DNA from: Mesorhizobium sp. WSM2240
GTDB taxonomy: Bacteria > Pseudomonadota > Alphaproteobacteria > Rhizobiales > Rhizobiaceae
Direction: 5' to 3'
NCBI RefSeq assembly: GCF_040438645.1
Contig: NZ_CP159253.1
Coordinates: forward strand, 3,844,001-3,908,000
DNA: 64,000 bases
The notes under the pieces were generated by a model. The model saw only the letters and a program-made list of their open reading frames with translations. It did no database searches and was not told where the DNA came from. Position 1 is the first letter of the stretch. Every line of letters starts with the position of its first letter. Positions 1-8,657 of this stretch are shown in pieces. A program made the translations under genes and the position numbers.

Positions 1-1010
1 TTGGAATGATGAGGTGAGCAAGCGTAGGTAAGTGATACCTTCGGCTCCCCCTGGAGCCGTTCGCGCAGCGCAAGTACCAATCGCGATTTACCAATCCCGG
101 GCTCGCCTGAAATGAGCGTCACCTGCCCGGTTCCCTCCTTTACCTGCCGCCAACGTGACAGCACGAGTTCGAGTTCCTCAGTGCGGCCGACGAGCGGGGT
201 GATCCCCGCACCGTGCAGCGCTTCAAATCGACTTTCGGATTTTCCCTCGCCCATTACCCGCCAGACGGGCACCGCTTGTGCGAAACCCTTAATTGAGGAC
301 GGCCCAAGCGAGGACAACTCGAATAGGTCGCCGATAAGCCGTCGCGTGGTTTCGGCGATGACAACCGCGCCGGTCTCGGCTAATTCTTGCAGCCGGGCCG
401 CGAGGTTGGGGGTCTCGCCAGCTATGCCGCGCTCCTGCGCCTCGCCCGCGCCAATAAGATCGCCGACCACCACCAGCCCCGTAGCGATCCCAACCCGGGC
501 ATTGAGGCGCGCGCCGACCGTTGTCAGTTCTGAAATGCCTTCAACCAGCGCGAGCCCCGACCGCACTGCCCGCTCAGCGTCGTCCTCATGGGCTTGGGGG
601 TAGCCGAAATAGATAAGTACCCCATCCCCCATATATTTGGCGACGAAGCCGCCGTGCTTGCTGGCAATATAGCCGACGCGGGCATGATAAACCCCTAGCA
701 GTTCCTGCATGTCCTCTGGGTCGAGGCTGGCAGATAGCGACGTTGAGCCGACGAGGTCACAAAACATGACGGTGAGCTGCCGCCGCTCGGCTCGATGGGG
801 CGTATTTCGGCCCATAGCCTCCGGCCGCGCCGCCGTCAGTTGGCCAACCGCGTCAAGAATTTTTCGCCGGTGGCCGACTGCGGAAACGCCGATCTCCTTA
901 AGGTCATCCGCCGTCAGGCGGGGCAAAACGTCGAGATCGACGCCGTTGTCGCGAAACGCCTGCTCGTAGGCAGGCAGGCCGAGTTCGCGCAGCCATTGCC
1001 CAATGTCCAA
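1..1010 (-). CDS. SAM-domain class III adenylate/guanylate cyclase with AAA ATPase domain (3' end cut by window)
   Basis: The reverse strand encodes, in order, a SAM-like helical segment (residues about 1-60), a class III nucleotide cyclase domain (TVMFCDLVGSTSLS with metal-binding aspartates, then YMGDGVLIYFGYP), and the start of an ATPase with a P-loop reading GEPGIGKSR near the window edge. Such proteins normally run past 1000 residues with C-terminal TPRs, so most of this gene lies outside. The start is a TTG at 1008-1010 preceded by GGAGG, and the reading begins DIGQWLRELGLPAYEQ. It would be a cytosolic signalling protein making a cyclic nucleotide or using the fold for regulation; substrate and ligand are unknown. 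Confidence 0.85.
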   Translation of the reverse strand, partial: MDIGQWLRELGLPAYEQAFRDNGVDLDVLPRLTADDLKEIGVSAVGHRRKILDAVGQLTAARPEAMGRNTPHRAERRQLTVMFCDLVGSTSLSASLDPEDMQELLGVYHARVGYIASKHGGFVAKYMGDGVLIYFGYPQAHEDDAERAVRSGLALVEGISELTTVGARLNARVGIATGLVVVGDLIGAGEAQERGIAGETPNLAARLQELAETGAVVIAETTRRLIGDLFELSSLGPSSIKGFAQAVPVWRVMGEGKSESRFEALHGAGITPLVGRTEELELVLSRWRQVKEGTGQVTLISGEPGIGKSRLVLALRERLQGEPKVSLTYACSPHHS

Positions 1011-1517
1011 GTTACCTCCACGTGGGCGTCACTCGCTTCGTTGAACATTTTCCCAGTACGTCTACACTCGGCTGGACTTTCTGCTCTACAGGGGTTCGTA
1101 TTTGGTCTCCAACGTTGCCAGCCGCATAGCTGCTGCTAAGGCTTTCCAGCCGCTCTGTATGCCTCATCCCGGCATTGAAATGGCGTAGACTCTGCCGGTC
1201 GTGAGGTGCCGCGGCCCGTATCACGTTGCGCCGAGGCAGCAGCGACGCCGTCCGGCCGCCAGAAAATCATTGCATTCCAGATCGTCCGCGCTTCGCGTAA
1301 CCGGCTTGACGCTGCAGACTTAAGTTGCTGCTGAACTGTTGCCACCGCGCCGTTCGCAGGCCGGCGAAACGTCGCTCCTTCCGTCCCTGACACCACCTGG
1401 CATAGAGCCGCGTCATCCGATTGGTGCAGGGGCCTGACGACACAATTACCGGACATGCGCTCCGTTCGGTTCGGCGCTCCTATATGCATGCGTCCGTCCC
1501 TCCTGGGCAGACATTTG
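1011..1517. other. Intergenic region without a recognisable gene
   Basis: About 0.5 kb between a leftward cyclase and the end of a leftward MBL-fold gene. Short open frames exist on both strands but none has a convincing ribosome binding site or resembles a known family. The upstream control region of the cyclase should lie at its left end. Confidence 0.5.
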
Positions 1518-2495
1518 TTAGCCACCCCAGACCCATTCTGTGGGCAGCCACCGGAAACCATTGCCCTCCTTCACCACATGTCCGACGCCAGGGAATGGAT
1601 AATGATAGCCGGCGACGAGCAGGCGGTCGTGCGCGGCACGATCCAGCAAAGCCCGACGTGTCTTTGCCCCCTTTTCACGGTCATGATCCCAAATTATCTG
1701 CCATTCAGGTCGATCGAAGGCGATGTGGATGCTCGGAACAGCATCACCAGTAATCAGTAGCTGCTCTTCTCCGGACCCCACCAGCAGCGACATATGGCCC
1801 TGCGTGTGACCTGACGTGTCCAGTGAAACAACGCCAGTGACAACGTCAGCTCCGCCCCTGATCGGACGAACCCGGTCGCCAAGCGAAGCAAAAACTTCTT
1901 GCAGGTGAGGCACGCCGGGAGCCGCCCACTCGGGAACCTTTGACGCCGCGTCCGGAGAATTCCATAAATCCAGTTCGGTTTCCGAAAGAAGAACTTCAGC
2001 GTTGGGGAACTGCTTGGCCGCAGCCGCATCAAGACCACCCACGTGGTCGACGTGACAATGGGTAAGGACAATCAGGTCGATCGCATCTGGCGTGACGCCA
2101 GCCTCTTCAAGCGATTTGCCAAGTCGCCCGGCGGCGGGTGCCCAATCCTGACCAGGCCCAACGCCAGTGTCGACGAGTATCCGCTTCTCCCCCGTCTCGA
2201 TAAGGAGCGGACTGGCCTGAAGCGGGAACACGTCCGCTGTCATATAGTGCGCATCAAAATACGCTTTTCTTTCGCCTGCATCGGCATTGGTTGCGATGCT
2301 GTCCATAGGCAGGAAAAACACCCCGTCACATAACGCAGCGATGTGGAATTCGCCGAGGCGGAAACGGTAGAAGCCCGGTGCTTCGACAGCAACGTCGGGA
2401 CTGGCTGCTGTCACGTCAGTTGAGCTGGTAGAGGCGGTAGCAACAGCGCCAGCTGCTGCTGCTTTCAACAAACTTCGCCGGTCAAGGACTAGCAT
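1518..2495 (-). CDS. Tat-exported MBL-fold metallo-hydrolase
   Basis: A 325-residue protein with a twin-arginine leader (DRRSLLKAAAAGAVATA) followed by a metallo-beta-lactamase fold. The zinc motif THCHVDHVGG places His146, His148, Asp150 and His151 as ligands, and a later SGHTQGH supplies another histidine. The leader predicts folded export to the periplasm. The start is ATG at 2493-2495 with AAAAGGAG upstream. The C-terminus (GYHYPFPGVGH) resembles that of the MBL protein at 8997-9950, so the two are probably paralogues. Substrate is not evident; lactonase-like and hydrolase activities are both possible. Confidence 0.88.
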   Translation of the reverse strand: MLVLDRRSLLKAAAAGAVATASTSSTDVTAASPDVAVEAPGFYRFRLGEFHIAALCDGVFFLPMDSIATNADAGERKAYFDAHYMTADVFPLQASPLLIETGEKRILVDTGVGPGQDWAPAAGRLGKSLEEAGVTPDAIDLIVLTHCHVDHVGGLDAAAAKQFPNAEVLLSETELDLWNSPDAASKVPEWAAPGVPHLQEVFASLGDRVRPIRGGADVVTGVVSLDTSGHTQGHMSLLVGSGEEQLLITGDAVPSIHIAFDRPEWQIIWDHDREKGAKTRRALLDRAAHDRLLVAGYHYPFPGVGHVVKEGNGFRWLPTEWVWGG

Positions 2496-2792
2496 GAGGG
2501 ATCTCCTTTTGCTGAGATGGCCCCCGGAACCCGTCGATTTGTTATGGATGTTTAAATTAGCACCGAACGGTCGCTGAGGCGATTTCTATTTCAAAATGAC
2601 CTCCTAATTCGGAAGCCTGCTGGGTCAAAGCGGTTCCGCCGGGTCGTACGTAGGAATAATCCCGAGTCCAAGAGCAGCCTTGGTGACCGCGAACTTAAGG
2701 ACCCAACGCGCTCTGATCCTTTTGGCTGGTCGAATAGGACCGATGCCGTGAAAATCCTTGTTCTTCTTGAAGACGAGCAGGCATAAAGAGGG

Positions 2793-2996
2793 CTAATCCT
2801 GTTCAGCTAGCGCTAAAATGCCTGCGGCGGCGCTTTCAGCGCGTAACGTATCTGCGATGTCTGAACGGGTTGCGTCCGCGCCTGGATATGCATCCAGCAG
2901 ATGGTTTGTCTTGGCCTCGACATCAAGCGGCAAGCGCCGCCGCTGCGCGTTTGACACCGCATCCGCAATAGCCACTGCCAAAGGAAGTGTCGGCAT
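2793..2996 (-). CDS. Small hypothetical protein (67 aa)
   Basis: A short leftward frame beginning MPTLPLAVAIADAVSNAQ, with no transmembrane segment and a helical, charged composition. The start ATG is preceded by GAGGAGC at suitable spacing, which is the main reason to call it real. It contains no domain I recognise. It stands alone, with an uninformative 297-base gap downstream up to the MBL-fold gene. Confidence 0.5.
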   Translation of the reverse strand: MPTLPLAVAIADAVSNAQRRRLPLDVEAKTNHLLDAYPGADATRSDIADTLRAESAAAGILALAEQD

Positions 2997-3102
2997 CGGT
3001 ATTCTGCTCCTCGAAACGCCGCAACCGAACCGGTTCGGAACCTATCAATAGACCTACGGCTGCTCAATCTGCGGCCGGACTTGTGGCCAACCGCGCCTCC
3101 CC

Positions 3103-3234
3103 TCAGGAATGCCATAACAGGGCGGGGAGTGCTCCCGCTACGACGATTACTACGGCGTAGATCACGAGTGTGAGCATTGCGGATTTGGCGGGATGTTCCA
3201 GGACGTGCTCCTGCCAGTGGTAAGAATCATTCAT
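3103..3234 (-). CDS. Small single-pass membrane protein (43 aa)
   Basis: The frame reads MNDSYHWQEHVLEHPAKSAM and then one hydrophobic helix (LTLVIYAVVIVVAGALPALL), ending WHS. A longer frame extends upstream, but that extension is rich in Cys, Ser and Arg and looks non-coding, so the start at 3234 is preferred. A purine-rich GGGGG lies a few bases upstream. One inner-membrane helix with a short soluble N-terminus is all that can be said; function unknown. Confidence 0.5.
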   Translation of the reverse strand: MNDSYHWQEHVLEHPAKSAMLTLVIYAVVIVVAGALPALLWHS

Positions 3235-3443
3235 CTGAACCCCCGTTGTATGACGATGGGAAATTGATGACGGCTTGGCTTGGCTACAGCAGACACTGCG
3301 CAAGGACCGCTGCCCCGAGCCTGTCGCTTTCAAGCGCTTCAATGCAAATACGACGCGATATAGGTGGTTGCTGTTCCTCGTCTATAGATCAGCGACGCTG
3401 CGCGGTGTGTTGCCTGCACACATTTGTGCTGTAGCGGAGTGAC

Positions 3444-3608
3444 ATGGAAGTCACCGCCAAGTGCTGTCTGGGATGGACCTTGCGATCCCAAGATACCCAA
3501 GAAAACTTATACCATGGAGACAAGCTACCAGAACACGATCTCAAGGTTGATATTAAGTGCGTCGCATGCTCGCCAACCTTGCCGATCGCGAACCGATCCC
3601 GGTGCTAG
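3444..3608 (+). CDS. Small cysteine-containing ORF ending inside a dispersed repeat (54 aa)
   Basis: An ATG at 3444 with GGAG four bases upstream opens a 54-codon frame beginning MEVTAKCCLGWTLRSQD and containing KCVAC. The last third coincides with the dispersed repeat at 3559-3647, so the present C-terminus may be an insertion product. A different frame just downstream (about 3650-3722) reads HHDGSTEYLAYAGVKDLR before a stop, which looks like the remnant of a further coding segment. Function unknown. Confidence 0.35.
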   Translation: MEVTAKCCLGWTLRSQDTQENLYHGDKLPEHDLKVDIKCVACSPTLPIANRSRC

Positions 3609-3647
3609 CGCTCCTGCCAGCATCCGTGCCCGGGAGTTCCGAATCAA
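3559..3647. repeat. Dispersed repeat family 2, copy A
   Basis: The first 52 bases are identical to 8578-8629. The copies then diverge by a short insertion and rejoin at CGGGAGTTCCGAATCAA. Here the element is 89 bases; the other copy is 80. It lies in a region without an intact larger gene. Confidence 0.85.
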
Positions 3648-3783
3648 ATCCATCACGACGGCTCGACCGAGTATCTGGCCTATGCTGGAGTTAAAGATCT
3701 ACGGGGGCGCGATTACAGCCCCTGACGAGGCGTGCGGGCAATCGTGAAGGGTTGTCTTCAGGACGCTTGGTTTCTTGCTCATC

Positions 3784-4086
3784 TCATCTCGTCCGGAAAT
3801 TCCAGTGCTTCCGCCCGGCCAAGCCGGTAGTCCCCGTCCGGTCGAGCGTCCGGGCGTGTCCAATCAGCGCCGCGGTCGGGTCGATTCCCACGGTACGAAT
3901 GCCGCAGTCCTGCAACATCCGGCAGAACCGGCCCTCGCCGCAGCCGACGTCGAGAGCGAACTCGAACCCGCGACCACGCACCCTTGCCATCATTGGCGCG
4001 TCGAGAACATGTTCTCGGGTGTAATCGCCTCGGCTTCCCATTGCCGCGATCCAGGCTTCCACCGACTCATCCCATCCGTTCGACAT
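3784..4086 (-). pseudogene. Truncated SAM-dependent methyltransferase
   Basis: The start MSNGWDESVEAWIAAMGSRG leads into a class I methyltransferase motif I (FALDVGCGEGRFCRML) and motif II (TVGIDPTAALIGHAR). After RTLD the frame breaks: the adjacent frame continues DGDYRLGRAEALEFPDE, the expected sequence, consistent with loss of one base, and then meets a stop within a few codons. Only about 100 of the usual 200-250 residues remain, lacking the C-terminal half of the fold. The gene is therefore dead. Confidence 0.8.
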
Positions 4087-4415
4087 TTTTTCGCGCTTTC
4101 GGAGCGGTGCGAATCTGCAGGTTAGCGACGGCAATCGGGGTGAGGCAGTTCAGGAATCGGTCCCTTATTGCCGCTAGCGCAGTTGTGGCACCAAAAAGTT
4201 GGCTCTAGTTGCAGCAAGCCCGTCAGAGCCACCCAGAGGTGAGCCGAAGAGCAGGTTGGGCCGACAGCCGACTGACTGCCTTTGGATGCATCGTCAAAAG
4301 CGGGCGTCCAAACCACGGGCAGCAAGGCAAATCGGCAGAAATTAGGCGTCAGGCCACCGGAGTACCCCGGCACCAGCTACGTGCCTTCTCTTCCGTGCGC
4401 TAGTATCGGCGTTCC
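4087..4415. other. Intergenic region, nothing recognised
   Basis: About 330 bases between the methyltransferase remnant and a broken DUF262/DUF1524 gene. No ribosome binding site with a plausible frame, no RNA fold and no repeat shared with the rest of the window was seen. Confidence 0.4.
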
Positions 4416-5092
4416 TTGCGAAAAGGACTGACTTCTGAGAACGTCGCCGGCTATCGATTGACCTTGGAGCGCAACGTGGCAGGAAATTTCCATTTCGAGA
4501 ACAAGGGAATAGGCAACCTACTGCGGGAGACCGGCTCGAGGTGCCGCCCAACCAACGTTCTTACGCTTGGGAGGAAACGCACGTCCGGAATTTTCTTGAG
4601 GATCTGAACGAAGCAATCGGCTCTGGCCAGAGCGATTACTTTCTCGGTACGGTCGTGCTCGTTCAGAGCGGCCAGGCGACATTCGCGACGGCACGTGTCT
4701 CCCGCACGCACTTGGCCCGGTATTACCTGCGCGCGATTGAGAAGACCCGGAAACACGATCCCCAGCCGGAATACGTGCCGAACGACGACGTGGCCGATAT
4801 CAACCTAGAGCATGTCCTGCCCCTCAATCCGTCCGCGGATTGGAACATCGACGCCGAATCCGCCAAGGCATCTCAGAAGCTGCTTGGCAATATGGTGCTC
4901 TTAAAGGCTGGGCAGAACAAGGACATCGGCAATAAAGCTTTCGCAGAGAAGAAGGTCATCCTCGCCGCGTCCGGATACCAGACGATAAGCGAGATTGCTG
5001 CTTATGACCAGTGGACGAACACCGAGATCAAAGAGCGGCAGGCGGCTTTGGCCAAGTCCGCCGTGGAGACGTGGCCGCTGACTTTCAACTGA
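4416..5092 (+). pseudogene. DUF262/DUF1524 (GmrSD-like) protein with frameshift and internal deletion
   Basis: An N-terminal DUF262 motif is split between frames: GIGNLLRET is followed, one base out of register, by RLEVPPNQRSYAWEE. The text then reads YFLGTVVLVQSG and jumps directly to FATARVSRTHLARYYLRAIE and LEHVLPLNPSADWN. The latter is the DUF1524 HNH-type nuclease core, with a tail LGNMVLLKAGQNKDIGNKAF. Intact family members are typically 500-700 residues; here the middle is missing in frame. The family includes modification-dependent restriction enzymes and other defence proteins. A 183-residue product from the ATG at 4541 is possible but unlikely to work. Confidence 0.8.
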
Positions 5093-5196
5093 AGCCAATG
5101 AACCCCGCCTTCTACGACCGCTATCGGGCAGTAGCGCAACGGCGCTCAACATCCACAATGGGGGCATAGCTGACTGATGAGATCCCTAGAAAAAAC

Positions 5197-5361
5197 ATGC
5201 GGGAAGTGGTGGGCCGCCTGTTCGGCGACTAGGAGCGGATCAGCGAAGTGCGGAGCCGCCACGCGGCCGCGGAGACCATGGCCGCGGAACTGGTTGGGAG
5301 ACCCCGCCTCGCTGAGCTTGAAGCGCTTGTAGAGACTGCGAACGGCAGCATTGCAGAGTGA
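5197..5361 (+). pseudogene. Small ORF remnant interrupted by an in-frame amber codon
   Basis: The frame reads MREVVGRLFGD, then TAG at 5230-5232, then ERISEVRSRHAAAETMAAELVG and onward to a TGA at 5359. The coding character continues unchanged across the amber codon, and CAG (Gln) would restore it. This suggests a short helical protein inactivated by one substitution. No family is recognised. The rest of 5093-5438 holds nothing else convincing. Confidence 0.35.
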
Positions 5362-5438
5362 ACTGCCGAGCGACCTGAGATGTGCCCGCCCCGCGCCTGG
5401 AGCGGAGGCGGGCTAGACACTCTTGAGGCCATCCGGCG

Positions 5439-5672
5439 TCAGTCGAGCATCGCCAATGCTTCATTCAGGCTGGCTTCGGAAGCTGCATGGTCGCCTGCGG
5501 CGTGCTGCTCCTCACCCTTGTTGCGCAACTCGGTAACCTTTGCCTTGTCAGCGTCCGACAATTGGGCCGACTGTAGCTTCTCGTCGATTTGCTTCACCAG
5601 CGACGGGCACTGGTTGGCAAAGCTAGGGCAAGCGAGGGCGAGGACGAATATGGATGCCAAAAGTGTTTTCAT
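5439..5672 (-). CDS. Small secreted (periplasmic) protein (77 aa)
   Basis: A classical signal peptide (MKTLLASIFVLALACPSFA) precedes a charged helical domain containing CPSLVKQIDEKL and KAKVTELRNKGEEQHAAGDH, which looks like a short coiled-coil or TPR-like helical pair. The start is supported by AGGAGG seven bases upstream of the ATG. It is probably periplasmic. Function unknown; similar small secreted proteins are common in rhizobia. Confidence 0.75.
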   Translation of the reverse strand: MKTLLASIFVLALACPSFANQCPSLVKQIDEKLQSAQLSDADKAKVTELRNKGEEQHAAGDHAASEASLNEALAMLD

Positions 5673-5779
5673 GACTTCCTCCTGATCACCGCGTCTTGCG
5701 CGGCGAAGCTACCCTAATCGGAACGCAGTGTACTGGCCATGGAAGTCCACCAGTCCGGCGTCCACGGTGGAAGCAGTCG

Positions 5780-6130
5780 TTAGGCATACGCCTCGAAAAG
5801 GAATTCGCAATCTTCGAAACGAGGGCTCTTGGCTGGATCAATGCTGAGCCTTTCGGCGCTGCTCCAGAAGGCTTTGAAATTCTTGTGCACTTCGTCCACC
5901 GAAAGCTCTGACTTGGCTGACACCGCTTGTGAGCCGGGGTGGTCGTCAACGTCCATGACACCTAAGACAAATAGCGACCAATCCCTGCCCATGAACCACA
6001 TTTCATGCCTTACGCTCTCATTGCGCAGGGCAAGGGACACCTCGTCGAGATGCTCGGTCATGTAGGCAGCCCATGCCCAGACTGTCACTTCATCGCAAGT
6101 CACGCGGATTTTTGTCGCTAGGTAGTTCAT
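5780..6130 (-). CDS. Conserved hypothetical protein, possibly DUF6176-like (116 aa)
   Basis: A soluble protein rich in Trp, Glu and Asp: it begins MNYLATKIRVTCDEVTVWAW and has HEMWFMGRDWSLFVLGVMDVDD in the middle, a pattern recalling small alpha/beta-barrel-like proteins of the DUF6176 type. This match is from memory and not firm. It has no signal peptide and no membrane segment. It lies alone, divergent from purC. Confidence 0.55.
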   Translation of the reverse strand: MNYLATKIRVTCDEVTVWAWAAYMTEHLDEVSLALRNESVRHEMWFMGRDWSLFVLGVMDVDDHPGSQAVSAKSELSVDEVHKNFKAFWSSAERLSIDPAKSPRFEDCEFLFEAYA

Positions 6131-6282
6131 CAGTCAGGAAGTCCTACTGGCGAGCCATTATTACAACTGAGCCAAGGTCCGCAACGGGCGGCGCGCCCGA
6201 TGGCAAATCTTGCTTGACCCGTGGGTTCGAGCGGTTCTAAGCGGTTGCAGGCCGACAAACGCCAGCGAAAGATCAAGTCCAT

Positions 6283-7272
6283 ATGAGACCTTTGCGCGTT
6301 CTTTCCAGTGCCTTCATCCCCGAACTCCCGAACTACTATCAGGGCAAGGTCCGTGAGAACTACGATCTGCCGGACGGCCGCCGCATCATCATCGCCACCG
6401 ACCGCCTGAGTGCCTTTGACGTCATCCTCACCGCGATTCCGTTCAAAGGGCAGGTTCTGACCCAGACGGCACGTTACTGGTTCGAAGAAACCGCAGACAT
6501 CTGCCCAAATCACGTACTCGATTATCCGGATCCCAATGTCGTCATCGGCACCCGGCTCGACATTCTGCCGGTCGAAATCGTTGTTCGCGGCTATCTCGCC
6601 GGCACCACCAGCACCTCGATCCTGACGAAATACCGGAACGGCGAACGCGACATGTACGGTATCCGGCTGCCGGACGGACTTCGCGACAACGAGAAGCTTC
6701 CCGAGGCCATCATCACACCGACCAGCAAGGCTTCCGATGGTGGTCATGACCAGCCGTTGTCCCGAACCGAAATTCTTGCCCAAGGTTTTTTGACGGAACA
6801 ACAATGGGACGTCGTCTCCCATTATGCGCTATCGCTCTTCGCGCACGGCCAGGCGCGCGCCGCCGATCGTGGTCTTATCCTGGCTGACACCAAATATGAG
6901 TTCGGCACCGACAGGGACGGAACGATTATTCTAGCCGATGAAATCCATACGTCTGACAGCAGCCGCTACTGGCTGGCAGAAAGCTACGAAAAGAGTTTGG
7001 AAAAGGGCGAGCGGCCGCGCAGCTTCGACAAGGATTTGGTACGCGCCTGGGTGACGGCGCAATGCGATCCTTACAAGGATCCGCTTCCGGAAATCCCGGC
7101 CGAGCTTATCGAGCAGACATCTAGGGTCTACATACAAGGTTATGAAGCAATCACCGGCAAAACCTTCGTTCCCGATCTTTCCGGCGCGACGGTGCTGGAC
7201 CGCATTCGGATGAATCTGGAACCCTACATCTCCCAAGGTTTGCGCGGTTCATCTGGAATCCGAGAGGCTTGA
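6283..7272 (+). CDS. purC: Phosphoribosylaminoimidazole-succinocarboxamide synthase, eukaryote-type
   Basis: SAICAR synthetase catalyses ATP-dependent condensation of CAIR with aspartate in purine synthesis. The 329-residue protein shows the family hallmarks: [28 protein letters not shown] at the start, [25 protein letters not shown] and [23 protein letters not shown]. Its length and insertions match the yeast ADE1-like branch; the usual rhizobial PurC has about 254 residues and normally lies near purS/purQ. Here no other purine gene is adjacent, so this is probably a second, accessory copy. The ribosome binding site upstream of the ATG is weak. Confidence 0.9.
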   Translation: MRPLRVLSSAFIPELPNYYQGKVRENYDLPDGRRIIIATDRLSAFDVILTAIPFKGQVLTQTARYWFEETADICPNHVLDYPDPNVVIGTRLDILPVEIVVRGYLAGTTSTSILTKYRNGERDMYGIRLPDGLRDNEKLPEAIITPTSKASDGGHDQPLSRTEILAQGFLTEQQWDVVSHYALSLFAHGQARAADRGLILADTKYEFGTDRDGTIILADEIHTSDSSRYWLAESYEKSLEKGERPRSFDKDLVRAWVTAQCDPYKDPLPEIPAELIEQTSRVYIQGYEAITGKTFVPDLSGATVLDRIRMNLEPYISQGLRGSSGIREA

Positions 7273-7386
7273 TGGCTGTGCCACCGGCCGACAGCGTACA
7301 CCACGGCCTGGTAAACTTCCGGTTTTGGGTCGAGAGCACAGTTGGCGGCGCTCGCTGCCTGAGTCCGGTCAGGGTGAAGAGGTCGC

Positions 7387-8088
7387 TTACTCGGGAAGAC
7401 CGTATTCCGATGCCATGTCGATTGGCTTGATCATCTCCTCTCCGCCCTTGTTCTTGCTCGAATTCACCTGCCGATCGACCCTATAGAATTGAAGTTGGCC
7501 ATCGAGATCGCGGTTGAGCAGGACCTTCGCCTCTGCTGCCGGCGTCGCAGGATCCAACCAGGCATCATAGGCGGCGGGGTCGAGAATAACGGGCTGCCGA
7601 TCGTGCAGGTTGCTCATCGGAGCCTGCGCTGGGGCAGTCAGGATCGTGCAACTCGTCACGTCCAGGTTCTTGTTATAGGCCCAGAGTCCGGCGAACGAGA
7701 ACGGCCGATGATCGGGCAGGAAAATATACCAGGGGTCACGTCCCTTGTCGGCAGGGCTCGGTGTCCATTCGTAAAAGCCGTCTGCGGGAATAAGGCAGCG
7801 CTTAGATGTGAAGGCGTCGCGGAAGGCCGGCTTTGTGTTGGCCTCCTCTGACCTCGCATTGAACATTGCCCCCTTCGGCGTTTCCTTCGCCCACCAAGGC
7901 ACCAGCCACCATCTGCCTTCGCGAAGTTTATGATTGCCGCCCTCGCCGGCCGTGACGAACACGACCTCATCGGTGGGCGCGATATTGTATGCGGGTTCAT
8001 CATTGCGCTGCTTCTCCCAGTCGAGCGTCAGACGATAGAGCCTGTGGATCTCCGACCAGGGAAGGTACCGAGTGAAGCGTCCGCACAT
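7387..8088 (-). CDS. SOS response-associated peptidase (SRAP, YedK/HMCES family)
   Basis: The protein starts MCGRFTRY, where Cys2 (exposed after Met removal) forms a thiazolidine crosslink with abasic sites in single-stranded DNA. Other family marks are PAYNIAPTDEV, NARSEEANTKPAFRDAF, RCLIPADGFYEW and HDRQPVILDP. At 233 residues it is of normal size. It protects abasic sites in ssDNA during replication stress. The next leftward gene, 8093-8473, ends four bases upstream and may be co-transcribed. Confidence 0.92.
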   Translation of the reverse strand: MCGRFTRYLPWSEIHRLYRLTLDWEKQRNDEPAYNIAPTDEVVFVTAGEGGNHKLREGRWWLVPWWAKETPKGAMFNARSEEANTKPAFRDAFTSKRCLIPADGFYEWTPSPADKGRDPWYIFLPDHRPFSFAGLWAYNKNLDVTSCTILTAPAQAPMSNLHDRQPVILDPAAYDAWLDPATPAAEAKVLLNRDLDGQLQFYRVDRQVNSSKNKGGEEMIKPIDMASEYGLPE

Positions 8089-8092
8089 GGGT

Positions 8093-8473
8093 TCAGTTCC
8101 TCAAGGTCTCCGGCACGGCCAACGGACCGCTTTCCAGGAATCGCTTGTATTCGTCGGTTCGATGCCATGCGCCCCGCACCCGGCCGCTCTCGCGGTCCAG
8201 CTTCGGATCGAAGATCACACCGCCGAATTCATTCTTGAAAGTCTCCGCGGATTCAAGGTCAGCGAAGCAATGTAGGCGATAACGCTCCTGCCTTATCCCT
8301 CCCGGCCAGACCGCAGTCACGTGGCGCGTCATGTGTTCCAGTCCGTGTGCCTGACGAAAATCCGAGATCAGCGCAAAATTGCGACCGACGCACAGGTCGT
8401 CTGGCAATGCGACCTGATATCGCCATTCGCGGTCGATCCTGGCCGGAGACGGCCCTCCGCTCCTTCGCGTCAT
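8093..8473 (-). CDS. Conserved hypothetical protein (about 126 aa)
   Basis: A soluble alpha/beta protein with DREWRYQVALPDDLC, LHCFADLESAETFKNEFGGVIFDP and DEYKRFLESGPLAVPETLRN. It ends four bases before the SRAP gene, suggesting an operon and a link to DNA repair. An in-frame start further upstream (to 8563) would overlap what looks like the end of another reading frame, so the ATG at 8473 (MTRRSGGPSP) is preferred, though its ribosome binding site is weak. I do not recognise a named domain. Confidence 0.65.
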   Translation of the reverse strand: MTRRSGGPSPARIDREWRYQVALPDDLCVGRNFALISDFRQAHGLEHMTRHVTAVWPGGIRQERYRLHCFADLESAETFKNEFGGVIFDPKLDRESGRVRGAWHRTDEYKRFLESGPLAVPETLRN

Positions 8474-8483
8474 GGAGTTTAGC

Positions 8484-8577
8484 CTATAGAAGCGGGAGCT
8501 GGCGCGGATCGGTTGGCCGATCGTAGAAGCCACGCGCGCGGCGGCGGGCGTATTCTTCCTCAAACCGCCCCGGCAAC
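8484..8577 (-). pseudogene. C-terminal remnant of an unknown protein
   Basis: Just upstream of the previous gene, the reverse strand reads LPGRFEEEYARRRARGFYDR and ends PRQLPLL before a stop. The text looks like the charged C-terminus of a real protein, but it joins directly to repeat family 2 (8578-8657), beyond which no matching N-terminal part is found. It is probably the tail of a gene cut off when the repeat or a deletion arose. Family unknown. Confidence 0.35.
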
Positions 8578-8657
8578 GCGTCGCATGCTCGCCAACCTTG
8601 CCGATCGCGAACCGATCCCGGTGCTAGCGCGCTCCTGCCGCGGGAGTTCCGAATCAA
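8578..8657. repeat. Dispersed repeat family 2, copy B
   Basis: The first 52 bases match 3559-3610 exactly. The end CGGGAGTTCCGAATCAA is also shared, after a small length difference. Both copies have the same orientation and both adjoin broken coding sequence. Confidence 0.85.

Noticed and set aside
6131..6282. Possible purine riboswitch upstream of purC
   Set aside because: No conserved purine-aptamer core or terminator hairpin could be drawn in the leader.
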